From NCBI RefSeq assembly GCF_016918935.1, contig NZ_JAFFOB010000018.1:276989-340988 (forward strand): DNA of 64,000 nt, written 5' to 3'. Within the stretch, counting starts at the first letter, position 1, and each line of letters starts with the position of its first letter. This DNA comes from Roseitranquillus sediminis. Lineage in GTDB: Bacteria; Pseudomonadota; Alphaproteobacteria; Rhodobacterales; Rhodobacteraceae. Made by a program: the position numbers and the translations under genes. Below, piece after piece: positions 43,260 through 51,486 of the stretch. The notes beneath the pieces were generated by a model that did not search any database, had not been told where the DNA came from, and saw nothing but the letters and a program-made list of their open reading frames with translations.

Positions 43260-44252
43260 GTGCAAGACTGGAATGATTGTACTGCTGCGGAATTGCGGCG
43301 TCAGATCCTGACGGCTGGCATGGCCGTGGTGGCCATGGCGGCGATCCCGGGCGCGAGCCTGGCTCAAGATGATTTCCCTGACCGGACCATCGACATCATG
43401 GTGCACGCCGGCGCGGGCGGCGGTACCGACCTGACCGCCAACGCCGCGATCTCCGGGCTGCGCGAGACGGTGGGCTGGGACGCCGCGATCAACCGCAAGA
43501 CTGGAGCCGGGGGCGCGGTCTCCCACCAGTACGTGATGCAGCAGCCGTGCGACGGCTACAACGTGATCACGCTCACCAGCTCGCAGATCTCGACCATTGC
43601 GCAGGGCAAGTCGCCCTTCGGCATCGATGATCTGGTCGGGATCGGACGGGCGACGGTCGACCCGATCTACCTGATGACCGCTGCTGACGGTCCCTATCCC
43701 ACGGCGGAGGAGTTTCTCGCCGCCGCCAAGGAAGAGCCGCTCTCGATCGGCCTCGTGACAATCGGTGGCGGCGACCACATCACCGTCTTCCTTATGGCAG
43801 AGCGCGGAGACCTGATGCAGCCGCAGGCGGTGCCGTCCGACTCGGGTGGCACGGCCGCGGTCAGCGTCGTCGCAGGCGACCTCGATGCCGGCATGGTCGG
43901 GGTCAGCGAGGCGGGCGCCATGATCGACGCGGGCGACATCAGGCCGATCATCGCGTTCACAGAGGAGCGGCAGGAGGATTTTCCCGACGTGCCCACCGCG
44001 AAGGAGCTGGGGATGGACCTCGTGCGTCCGACGCTGCGCGGCTTCGCCGTGCGCGACTGCACGCCCGAGGACCGGGTCGCGACCCTGCGGGACGGCTTCG
44101 CGCAGGCAATGGCGACGGAGGGCTATCAGACCTATCTGCGCAACGCCGGCATTCCCCTCGACAGCGTCGCCTCGGGCGAGGTCTTCGAGGAGGCGATCCA
44201 GCGCGAACACGACGAGGCGGTCGAGGCGCTCACGGCGCTGGGCCTGATGTAG
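43260..44252 (+). CDS. TTT substrate-binding protein, TctC-like (copy 2)
   Basis: 330-residue periplasmic Bug-type protein. A GTG at 43260 with GGAGG 8 nt upstream is the best start; it gives a signal peptide cut near ASLAQ. DFPDRTIDIMVHAGAGGGTDLTANA, KTGAGGAVSHQYV and DVPTAKELGMDLVRPTLRGF are typical of the family. An additional Cys pair (PCDGYN and RDCTPED) might form a disulphide. It leads a separate TctC-TctB-TctA operon. Its mature sequence is clearly different from copy 1, so the two systems probably carry different acids. Confidence 0.88.
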   Translation: MQDWNDCTAAELRRQILTAGMAVVAMAAIPGASLAQDDFPDRTIDIMVHAGAGGGTDLTANAAISGLRETVGWDAAINRKTGAGGAVSHQYVMQQPCDGYNVITLTSSQISTIAQGKSPFGIDDLVGIGRATVDPIYLMTAADGPYPTAEEFLAAAKEEPLSIGLVTIGGGDHITVFLMAERGDLMQPQAVPSDSGGTAAVSVVAGDLDAGMVGVSEAGAMIDAGDIRPIIAFTEERQEDFPDVPTAKELGMDLVRPTLRGFAVRDCTPEDRVATLRDGFAQAMATEGYQTYLRNAGIPLDSVASGEVFEEAIQREHDEAVEALTALGLM

Positions 44253-44254
44253 GC

Positions 44255-44279
44255 CGGGCGGGACATCACGCCCGATGTC
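44255..44279 (+). promoter_or_regulatory. Two overlapping hairpins after TctC (copy 2)
   Basis: CGGGCG / CGCCCG (44255-44260 with 44269-44274) and GACATC / GATGTC (44262-44267 with 44274-44279) overlap and cannot form together. The second includes the TctB start codon (44275-44277), so switching between them could affect TctB translation. This is inferred from sequence only. Confidence 0.4.
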
Positions 44280-44784
44280 ACGCAAGCGCTTCGGCCGGAG
44301 GTCGCCCGAGAGGGGCGGCCTCACGGCCCTGATATACTCGGACTTCACCGTTGCCGCCGTCGTGGCCGGGTTCTGCGCCTACGCCTACTACCTGAGCACC
44401 AGGATCGGGACGGTCCCAGACTCGCTCGCGCAGGGCATGCAGCCGGCCAGCTACCCGCAGGGCGTGATCCTTGTCATCCTACTGCTGGTGATCGGCATGC
44501 TGGTGGAGTCCCGGACGCGCGAGACGCACATCCCGGAACCGGTCCCCGCGCTCTCCTACGCCACCATGGCGGCAATGATCGTCTCGCTGGCGCTGGCGAC
44601 CTGGATCGACTTCTTCGTCGGGATGATCTTCTTCGTCGTGCTCTGCGTGCCGCTCTGGGGCATGCGGCGCTATCTCGCGACCTTCGCCTACGCCCTCGTG
44701 CTCGCCGCAGTGCTATACCTGATGTTCGGCACCTTTCTTCGCGTGCGCTTTCCCGAGGGTGTCCTCGTGAACCTGCTCCCTTAG
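44275..44784 (+). CDS. TTT small permease subunit, TctB-like
   Basis: 169-residue membrane protein with four hydrophobic segments and the TctB pattern: a first helix, then a GxMQPASYPQGVIL loop, two helices with ATWIDFFVGMIFF, and the final helix with LAAVLYLMFGTFLRVRFPEG. ATG 44275 begins 22 bp after TctC. It probably scaffolds TctA in the membrane. The TctA start follows 9 bp after the stop. Confidence 0.85.
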   Translation: MSRKRFGRRSPERGGLTALIYSDFTVAAVVAGFCAYAYYLSTRIGTVPDSLAQGMQPASYPQGVILVILLLVIGMLVESRTRETHIPEPVPALSYATMAAMIVSLALATWIDFFVGMIFFVVLCVPLWGMRRYLATFAYALVLAAVLYLMFGTFLRVRFPEGVLVNLLP

Positions 44785-44793
44785 GAATTGCTC

Positions 44794-46287
44794 ATGACTC
44801 CGTTTCTCGAGGGTCTCTCCGTCGTCGGCGACCCCTGGAACCTGTGCCTGATCCTGATCGGCCTGCTGATCGGCACCGGCATCGGCATCCTGCCGGGGAT
44901 CGGAGCTACAATGACCACCGCTCTGCTCCTGCCCTTCACGATGATCATGGAGCCGGTTCCGGCGCTGGCGCTGCTCCTCTCGATCTACTGCTCCAACGCC
45001 TTTGCGGGGGCGATCTCGGCCATCCTCGTTAACGTGCCGGGCTCGTCATCGGCCATGGTGACCTGCCTCGACGGATATCCACTGGCGAAGAAGGGAGAGG
45101 CAGGCCGAGCCCTCGGCATCGCCACCGTGGCGAGCACGCTCGCGGGCATCTTCAGCGTCATCGTGTTCATCATCGGCGCCCCACTGCTGGCGCGGATGGC
45201 CTACGAGTTCGGCCCGCCGGAGTACTTCGCGCTGACCGTGTTCGGCCTGTCGATGGTTGCCTCGATCAGCGGCGAGGGATCGGCCAAGAACCTGATCGCC
45301 GCCGCATTCGGATTGCTGCTCGCGACCGTGGGCATCGACTACGTCACGGGGATGGAGCGCTTCACATTCGGCTATCTGGAGATGACCGGCGGCCTGAAGG
45401 TCATCCCGATCCTGATCGGTCTCTTCGCCATAACCGAATTGCTGCGCCAGACCCACATGGTCGACGTCGTCGTCGAGCGGATCGCCATGAAGGCGATGAA
45501 GCTGCCGAGCTGGAGCGACTACAAGCGCATCTGGCGGGCGACGCTCGCGGGCTCGGGCATCGGCACCTTCATCGGCATATTGCCCGCCGAGGGCGGCACC
45601 GTCGCCTCGCTGGTGGCCTACAACGAGGTCCGGCGCTGGTCGAAGAACAAGGCCGAGTTTGGTCACGGCTCGATCGAGGGGCTGGCGGCGGCCGAGTCGG
45701 CGAACAACTCGGCGGTTGGCGGCGCCATGATCCCTACCCTCGCCCTCGGCATTCCCGGCAGCTCCGTCACGGCGGTGATCCTCGTCGGGCTGACAGCCCA
45801 GGGCGTGCGGCCGGGCCCGTACCTTTTCAACCAGCAGCCCGAATTCATCTACGCGATCTTCGCCATCATGATGGTCTCGAACATCGCCTGGCTCGGCCTC
45901 GGGCTGCTCGGCGCAAAGTTCTTCGCCCTCCTGACGCTGGTGCCGAACGCGCTGCTCTGGCCCTCGGTTTTCTTCCTGGCCGTGATCGGCTCTTATTCGC
46001 TTGACCAGAGCATGCTCGACGTCTGGGTGATGCTGGGCTTCGGCATCCTCGGGTACTTCATGACCCGGTTCGGGTTCTCGGTCGTGCCGCTCGCGCTCGG
46101 CATCATCCTCGGCGACATCCTCGAGACGTCGCTCAAGCGGTCGATGCTGATCTTCGAACAGGACGCCACGATGTTCCTAGAGCGGCCGATCGCGCTGGCC
46201 TTCTTCGCCTTCGCGCTGCTCGGCATCTTCGCGCCCTACTTCTTTGGCTGGCTGAACCGGCGCCGCGACAAGTCGCTGCAGTCCTGA
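44794..46287 (+). CDS. TTT large permease subunit, TctA-like
   Basis: 497-residue membrane permease with about eleven hydrophobic segments. TctA motifs: GTGIGILPGIGATMTT, CSNAFAGAISAILVNVPGSSSAM, GTFIGILPAEGGTVASLVAY and AESANNSAVGGAMIPTLALGIPGSS. ATG 44794 has AGGA 7 nt upstream; a TTG two codons earlier is less likely. It completes the three-gene operon with TctC and TctB. The gene ends 16 bp from the convergent 2-hydroxyacid oxidase gene. Confidence 0.92.
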   Translation: MTPFLEGLSVVGDPWNLCLILIGLLIGTGIGILPGIGATMTTALLLPFTMIMEPVPALALLLSIYCSNAFAGAISAILVNVPGSSSAMVTCLDGYPLAKKGEAGRALGIATVASTLAGIFSVIVFIIGAPLLARMAYEFGPPEYFALTVFGLSMVASISGEGSAKNLIAAAFGLLLATVGIDYVTGMERFTFGYLEMTGGLKVIPILIGLFAITELLRQTHMVDVVVERIAMKAMKLPSWSDYKRIWRATLAGSGIGTFIGILPAEGGTVASLVAYNEVRRWSKNKAEFGHGSIEGLAAAESANNSAVGGAMIPTLALGIPGSSVTAVILVGLTAQGVRPGPYLFNQQPEFIYAIFAIMMVSNIAWLGLGLLGAKFFALLTLVPNALLWPSVFFLAVIGSYSLDQSMLDVWVMLGFGILGYFMTRFGFSVVPLALGIILGDILETSLKRSMLIFEQDATMFLERPIALAFFAFALLGIFAPYFFGWLNRRRDKSLQS

Positions 46288-46303
46288 CCGAACCCCTGGC
46301 GCC

Positions 46304-47545
46304 TCAGCACACCCGCACCAGAAGATCGCGGTTCATTTCCGCCGGCTTGCGGATGCCGATGAGGCCCATGTTCCGCTCGACCTCGTCGGCAAGGATCCTG
46401 ATTGCATAGGCCACCCCCGCGCGGCCGGCCAGCGACGCGGCATAAAGGAACGGGCGGCCGACGAAGACGAAGTCAGCGCCCAGCGCCAGCGCCTTCATCA
46501 CGTCGGTGCCGCGTCGGATGCCGCCGTCCATCATCAGTGGCCAGTCGCCTACGGCATCACGCGAACGCTCAAGCACCCGCAGCGGCGAAATCGTTCCGTC
46601 GAGCTGGCGCCCGCCATGGTTCGACAGGATGACCCCGTCGGCACCCCGCGCACGTGCCGACACGGCATCCTCAACGCTGCTCACGCCCTTCAGCAGGAGG
46701 CGGCCCTTCCACTGCGCGCGGATCGCGTCGAAGTGGGTCCAGTTCAGGTGGTCGCGCTTGCTGAAGTCGCGCTCGACGTTGCGCGCAATGATCGGCGCGC
46801 CCCGGTGTGCAAACGAGTTCTCGAAGTGCGGCATGCCATGCAACAGGAGCGTGCGTGCCAGCGTGCCGACCGTCCAGCGTGGCCGGCAGATCCCATCCCA
46901 CGCCAAGCGCAGGCCCGGCTTGAGAGGGGTCGTGAAGCCCGTCCGAATGTTGCTCTCGCGGTTCGCGCGGGTCGGCGTATCTACGGTCAGGACGAGCACC
47001 TCGAACCCTGCTCGAGCCACTCGGTCGACCAGAGCCTCGATCTTGCCGGCGTCCCCCGGCAGGTAGGCCTGGAACCAGGCCTTGGGCGCCGCCGCCCTGA
47101 TCTCCTCCAGCCGGATCAGGGACGAGCCGCTGACGATCATCGGGACATTCGCCTCGGACGCCGCGGCCGCGAGTTCGAGGTCGCCGCGGTAAGCCGCCAG
47201 TGCGCTCATGCCCATCGGTGCGATGCCGAACGGGGCGTCGTAGCTCTCCCCGAGGATGTCGGTCCGCAGCGTGCGCCCAGAAACGTCCTGCAGCACCCGC
47301 GTGACGAAGCCATAGTCGGCGAACGCCGCGCGGTTGTCAGTCATCGAGAAGTCGGTCTCGCTCCCGCTCCGGATGTAGCCAAAGACGGGGCGCGGTAGAT
47401 GCCGGCGCGCCAGCGGCTCGAGATCGTCGAGGGCCAGGACACCCCGCAGGCGCCTAGGCCTTGCCGCCCGAAGCCGCTGCACCTTCGACATCGCGGGAGT
47501 TCCGTCGTTGACGGCTGGCTGCGGCTGAGATTGGCCGTCATCCAT
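46304..47545 (-). CDS. FMN-dependent 2-hydroxyacid dehydrogenase/oxidase (LldD/glycolate-oxidase family)
   Basis: 413-residue TIM-barrel flavoprotein. It has the early VFGYIRSGSETDFSMTDNR segment, PIGMSALAAYRGDLELA-like FMN site (here APMGMSALAAY), LVLTVDTPTRANRESNIRTGF and the active-site ILSNHGGRQLDG, whose His takes the substrate proton. MMDGGIRRGTDVMKALALGA closes the FMN phosphate site. It oxidises an alpha-hydroxy acid (lactate, glycolate or mandelate type). It lies 26 bp after the CoA-transferase gene. A shorter start at 47491 is possible. Confidence 0.88.
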   Translation of the reverse strand: MDDGQSQPQPAVNDGTPAMSKVQRLRAARPRRLRGVLALDDLEPLARRHLPRPVFGYIRSGSETDFSMTDNRAAFADYGFVTRVLQDVSGRTLRTDILGESYDAPFGIAPMGMSALAAYRGDLELAAAASEANVPMIVSGSSLIRLEEIRAAAPKAWFQAYLPGDAGKIEALVDRVARAGFEVLVLTVDTPTRANRESNIRTGFTTPLKPGLRLAWDGICRPRWTVGTLARTLLLHGMPHFENSFAHRGAPIIARNVERDFSKRDHLNWTHFDAIRAQWKGRLLLKGVSSVEDAVSARARGADGVILSNHGGRQLDGTISPLRVLERSRDAVGDWPLMMDGGIRRGTDVMKALALGADFVFVGRPFLYAASLAGRAGVAYAIRILADEVERNMGLIGIRKPAEMNRDLLVRVC

Positions 47546-47571
47546 CGAGCCGGGCTTCGACGCCGGGAGGC

Positions 47572-48759
47572 TCAGACGATGTCGCGCGACTTGAGGTCGG
47601 CGATCCTGTCTGCGTCATAGCCGAGGTCGCGCAGAACTTCCTCCGTATGTTCCCCGAGTACGGCCGGCGGACTGCGCACATCCTTGCTGTGCCCTTCGAT
47701 GTTGTTTGGCTGTGCGACCATGGTGAGTGGCCCAAGTCGCGGGTCGGTCACAGGCAGTGCCATCCCCAGATGCTGCACCTGCTCATCGGCGAAGACCTTG
47801 TCGATCGTGTTGATCGGCCCGCAGGGCACCCCTGCCTCGCTGAAGAGGTCGAACCAGTACTGGCTGGTCCTCGTCCGCGTGATCTCGGAGATTTTCTCGT
47901 TCAGCTCGTCCCGATGCGCCAGCCGGTCTGGCCCTGTCTTGTAGTCCGGGTTTTCGAGGAAGTGCTCCGCACCCGCGGTCTTGCAAAAGCGCTCCCACAG
48001 GCGGTCGCCTGCCGCGGCCAGCAGGATCTGCCCGTCGGCGGTCGGAAAAAGCCCGCTCGGGATCGACGTCGGATGGTTGTTGCCCGCCTGGCCTGCGACC
48101 TCGCCGGCCATGAGCCAGCGCGCGGCCTGGAAGTCGAGCAGCGAGATCATCGACTCGAGGAGGGACGTGTGCACGAAGCGCCCCTTGCCGGTCACCTCGC
48201 GCTCGAGCAGCGCGATGAGGATCGCCTGGGCCAGAAAACCGCCGGCGGTCAGGTCTATGACGGCCGTGCCCACCCGGATCGGACCGGATTCGGGTGTGCC
48301 GGTGATCGACATCATCCCGCCCATGCCCTGCACGATCTGATCGACGCCGGCGCGGTCCTTGTAGGGTCCGGTCTGACCGAACCCCGAGATCGAGCCGTAG
48401 ACGATGCGGGGATTGATCTTGCTCACGCTCTCGTAGTCGATGCCCAGCCGGTGCTTCACGTTGCTGCGCATGTTCTCGACGATGACGTCGGCAGTCTTCA
48501 CCAGCTCCATGAAGATCGCCTTGCCCTCGGGCTCCTTCAAGTTGAGCGTGAGGGAGCGCTTGTTGCGGTGCAGGTTCAGCCGGTCGGGCCCGAAGCGCTT
48601 TCCGGTGTAGTCCTCGGGGCTCGTCAGCGCCTTCGGCGGCTCGACGCGAAGGACGTTCGCGCCCCAGTCGGCAAGGTGGCGCGCGGCCGTCGGACCCGCG
48701 CGAGCGAGCGTCAGCTCCAGGACGTTGAAACGCGCCAGGGGAAGCGGATCTTCAGGCAT
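47572..48759 (-). CDS. Family III CoA-transferase (CaiB/BaiF)
   Basis: 395-residue type III CoA-transferase, which moves CoA between two carboxylic acids through an enzyme anhydride. The N-terminal LELTLARAGPTAARHLADWGANVLRVEPP is typical, and the catalytic Asp is in RAGVDQIVQGMGG. Start 48759 (ATG) with GGAG 6 nt upstream is preferred to an in-frame GTG 12 bp earlier. It follows the enoyl-CoA hydratase-like gene by 43 bp in a leftward operon. Likely role: activate an imported organic acid as its CoA ester; the donor is unknown. Confidence 0.9.
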   Translation of the reverse strand: MPEDPLPLARFNVLELTLARAGPTAARHLADWGANVLRVEPPKALTSPEDYTGKRFGPDRLNLHRNKRSLTLNLKEPEGKAIFMELVKTADVIVENMRSNVKHRLGIDYESVSKINPRIVYGSISGFGQTGPYKDRAGVDQIVQGMGGMMSITGTPESGPIRVGTAVIDLTAGGFLAQAILIALLEREVTGKGRFVHTSLLESMISLLDFQAARWLMAGEVAGQAGNNHPTSIPSGLFPTADGQILLAAAGDRLWERFCKTAGAEHFLENPDYKTGPDRLAHRDELNEKISEITRTRTSQYWFDLFSEAGVPCGPINTIDKVFADEQVQHLGMALPVTDPRLGPLTMVAQPNNIEGHSKDVRSPPAVLGEHTEEVLRDLGYDADRIADLKSRDIV

Positions 48760-48802
48760 CCGTAGCTCCACGACAAAGGGATTGGCTTTTTATCGCTGCC
48801 GT

Positions 48803-49600
48803 TCAGGCGCCGGTGAAATTGGGTTTGCGCTTCTCCATGAAGGCGCGGCGTCCCTCGGCATAATCGTCGCTGTCGAAGCAGTCGCGGAAGCTTGCCTCGA
48901 CCTTGTCCATCTCCCGCAGCTCCGGATCGCGCATCACGTTGTCGACGGTGATCTTCGTTGAACGAATGGTCAGCGGTGCGTTGCCGGCAATCTCTTCAGC
49001 GAGTTCGACGACAGTCGCCTCCAGCTGCTCGGCCGGCACGACGCGGTTCACCAGACCGATGCGCAGCGCCTCCTCTGCGTCGAGACGACGACCGGTGAAG
49101 AGGATCTCCTTGGCGAGGGCCGGGCCCACAAGTCCGGTCAGCTTGCGCAAGCTGTCGAAACCGTAGGCAAGGCCGAGCTTCGCCGCGGGAATCCCGAAGC
49201 GTGAATCGTCCGAAGCGATCCGGATGTCCGCGCTAATGGCGACGCCGAGACCACCGCCGATGCAGAAGCCCCGGATCATCGCCACGAGCGGCTTGCCGAA
49301 CGCTGCGAGCCGCGCTTTCGCGCTCTCCGAGGTCTTGGCATACATCTCCTGCTGCTCGGCGTTCTTTCTCTGGTCCTCGAACTGAGAGATGTCTGCGCCG
49401 GACATGAAGGCCTTGTCGCCAGCGCCTCGCAGAACCACGACGCGCACGTCCGGATCATTCTCGAACCGCTCGAGGGCGGCGTCCGTCAGCTGCCACATCT
49501 CGAGGCTCATGGCATTGCGGCGGGCCGGATTGTTGAACGTCACCCAGCCAATGCCGTCGTCCGCTTCGGCAATGACCTTGGGCAGCGACGAGTCGTCCAT
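48803..49600 (-). CDS. Enoyl-CoA hydratase/isomerase family protein
   Basis: 265-residue crotonase-fold protein. ATG 49600 follows GGAGGAGGACTC. KAFMSGADISQF and FCIGGGLGVAISADIRIAS form the oxyanion hole that binds the thioester. In FGIPAAKLGLAYGF the Glu that catalyses hydration in classical crotonases (position after Pro) is Ala, so it may be a hydratase subgroup with changed chemistry, an isomerase or a decarboxylase. It is first in the operon with CoA-transferase and 2-hydroxyacid oxidase, so it may act on the CoA ester made by the transferase. Confidence 0.85.
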   Translation of the reverse strand: MDDSSLPKVIAEADDGIGWVTFNNPARRNAMSLEMWQLTDAALERFENDPDVRVVVLRGAGDKAFMSGADISQFEDQRKNAEQQEMYAKTSESAKARLAAFGKPLVAMIRGFCIGGGLGVAISADIRIASDDSRFGIPAAKLGLAYGFDSLRKLTGLVGPALAKEILFTGRRLDAEEALRIGLVNRVVPAEQLEATVVELAEEIAGNAPLTIRSTKITVDNVMRDPELREMDKVEASFRDCFDSDDYAEGRRAFMEKRKPNFTGA

Positions 49601-50006
49601 GAGTCCTCCTCCAATATCGCAGCGAAGACTTCTGCCGGTCTTCCTCACCTGCCCACGTTGCCACAATGGTCACCGGAAATGCAACTGTACACAGTTGCGC
49701 ACGTGTTCGGCGGGAAGCGCGCGCCGGCGGATCGTGGCCGTCTCCGACGTCAGCGATGACGCAGCGGCTCTAGGCAGGCCGCGCAGCCGTCCCAGCCTGA
49801 TACGAGAAAGAACGCCTTCCGCGAGAAAAGCTGCCAGATTTTCGCAGCTTCCCCCGAAGACGATCCGGACGACGCCATACCGGCGCCGCCCGCGCGTGGT
49901 CCGATTTCTTCTCCTTCAGGAGAAAGGCCCGAGGTCGAACCAAACGATGCCGTTTCAAGTAATGCCGCCCCGTCCGGACCCGAGGCGACGCCAGCCTCCG
50001 CCGCCG
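49601..50006. other. 406-bp gap with no recognised gene
   Basis: Lies between the end of the leftward triheme cytochrome gene and the start of the enoyl-CoA-hydratase-like gene. It holds a terminator-like hairpin at 49828-49850 and a small TTCTCC-TTCA-GGAGAA hairpin (49909-49924). A stretch around 49670-49695 with CTGTACACAG-like sequence could be part of the next promoter. No coding sequence is supported. Confidence 0.45.
49828..49850 (-). terminator. Probable terminator of the molybdenum-hydroxylase/cytochrome operon
   Basis: On the minus strand AAGCTGC pairs with GCAGCTT (49844-49850 with 49828-49834), 9-nt loop, followed directly by TTCTC, so a CTTTTCT run closes the hairpin. It lies about 155 bp after the stop of the triheme cytochrome gene. 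Confidence 0.5.
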
Positions 50007-51335
50007 CTAGTGCTTTGCCTCGACTTCAGCGCGCACCTCACGCACGGTCTCCTCTACGTTCTCCCACGCCGGCTCGTCGCTGAACCTGTCGCGGATGAAC
50101 ATCGCCAGCGCGACCATCTCCTCGTCCGAGATCTGGATCGCACGGGCCGGCATGGAGCGGTCGAGCGAACCCAGCGGCGCCGGCTGGATGCCTTTGTACG
50201 TCACATGCACCAGGTTCGCCGCGTCCGGGGCGTGGATCGAGGTCATCAGGGCCAGCGGTACCGACTGGCCGCCGCTCTTGTGGCAGTCGGCGCACTGGCT
50301 CTCGTAGACCCGTGCACCCTCCTGAAGCAGCGGATCCTCCGGCAGCAGCGGGTTCTCCGGGTGGCCCCACTCCAGCCGCTCGGCGACGGCGCGCGCTTCG
50401 TCCGCTACCGCGGTCTGCTCCTCGTTCGACAGCGCGCCGCCCTTGAGCGACATAACGTACGCCGCGATCGCGAAGACGTCGTCCTCCGACTGCTGGTAGA
50501 GGTCGTCGACCACCGGCCGCATCGGGCCCGCGGCAATGCCGTGATCACTGTCCCAGCCGTCGATGAGGTAATTCACCAGACCGATCTGCGTCCAAGGGAT
50601 CGGCGCCGGCGTCGTGTCGTCGAGCGGCGGCACGTACCAGCCCTCAGCTCGCGCGCCCGCATACGCTTCGGGCTCGCCTCTCGCCGGTGCTCCGAACCGG
50701 TTGCGCGGAGAATGGCAGGCGCCGCAATGACCCAGACCCTCGACAATGTAGGCGCCGCGGTTCCACTCCTCGTCCCGCTCCGGATCCGGCTCGAACTCAC
50801 CATCCTCGAGGAACAGGAAGTTCCAGCCCTCGAGCAGCAGACGCATGTTGTACGGGAAACCCAGCTCGTTCTCCGATATCTCCGCCGCCACCGGTTCCTG
50901 GCTCATCAGGTAGGCGTAGATCGCCCGCAGGTCGTCCTCCGTCACCTTGGCGAAGTAGTCGTAGGGAAAGGCCGGGTAGAGCTGGTTGCCCTCGCGATCG
51001 ATGCCATGGTGCATCGCGCGGATGAACGCCTCCTCGGACCAGGCACCGATACCGGTCTCGGGATCGGGAGTGATGTTGGTGGTGTAGATCGTGCCGAACG
51101 GCGTCGGGAGGGCCAGCCCGCCGGCATAGCGGCCTCCGCCCTGTGTCGTGTGGCAGACGCCGCAGTTTCCGAGGCCGGCAAGCGCCTCGCCCCGCTCGAC
51201 GAGAGCCGGATCGAAGGACGCAGGGTCCGGCCGGTCAATCGGCTCGATCGCGGTGTGGCGGGTGGCATAGGCGTAGGCTCCTCCGGCCACGATCACGAGT
51301 CCGGCAAGGAGGATGAGCAACAGTCGCTTAATCAA
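50007..51335 (-). CDS. Triheme cytochrome c subunit of a membrane dehydrogenase
   Basis: 442-residue cytochrome with an N-terminal membrane/signal helix (residues about 4-25) and three haem sites: CGVCH (58-62), CGACH (about 205) and CADCH (about 340). This three-domain plan matches the cytochrome subunits of membrane aldehyde, gluconate and nicotinate dehydrogenases. It would take electrons from the molybdenum hydroxylase encoded upstream in the operon and pass them to ubiquinone or an oxidase. A 151-bp gap with two hairpins separates the genes. Confidence 0.88.
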   Translation of the reverse strand: MIKRLLLILLAGLVIVAGGAYAYATRHTAIEPIDRPDPASFDPALVERGEALAGLGNCGVCHTTQGGGRYAGGLALPTPFGTIYTTNITPDPETGIGAWSEEAFIRAMHHGIDREGNQLYPAFPYDYFAKVTEDDLRAIYAYLMSQEPVAAEISENELGFPYNMRLLLEGWNFLFLEDGEFEPDPERDEEWNRGAYIVEGLGHCGACHSPRNRFGAPARGEPEAYAGARAEGWYVPPLDDTTPAPIPWTQIGLVNYLIDGWDSDHGIAAGPMRPVVDDLYQQSEDDVFAIAAYVMSLKGGALSNEEQTAVADEARAVAERLEWGHPENPLLPEDPLLQEGARVYESQCADCHKSGGQSVPLALMTSIHAPDAANLVHVTYKGIQPAPLGSLDRSMPARAIQISDEEMVALAMFIRDRFSDEPAWENVEETVREVRAEVEAKH

Positions 51336-51408
51336 CGGCTTCTACCTGCTTTTGGTGGTTCGCACGCGGCCGCGCCGCGCACCTGCGGTGACATCTTCGG
51401 TTGGCGCC

Positions 51409-51458
51409 GTCGGCCGTCACCGGCCGACAAGGAGACGGCCGGGAAAGATCCCGGCCGT
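51409..51458 (-). promoter_or_regulatory. Tandem hairpins between hydroxylase and cytochrome genes
   Basis: Two perfect stems lie side by side: GTCGGCCG / CGGCCGAC (51409-51416 with 51421-51428) and ACGGCCGGGA / TCCCGGCCGT (51435-51444 with 51449-51458), both with 4-nt loops. They start 28 nt after the hydroxylase stop and end 74 nt before the cytochrome start. No T-run, so processing or unequal expression is more likely than full termination. Confidence 0.5.
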
Positions 51459-51486
51459 GCCCCGTACTCTGCTCTGAGCGCGCAGA

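Noticed and set aside
50690..50710. GAACCGGTTGCG, close to the LacI-type operator, inside the triheme cytochrome gene
   Set aside because: One mismatch to the palindrome, located mid-coding sequence and far from any promoter of the amino-sugar island.
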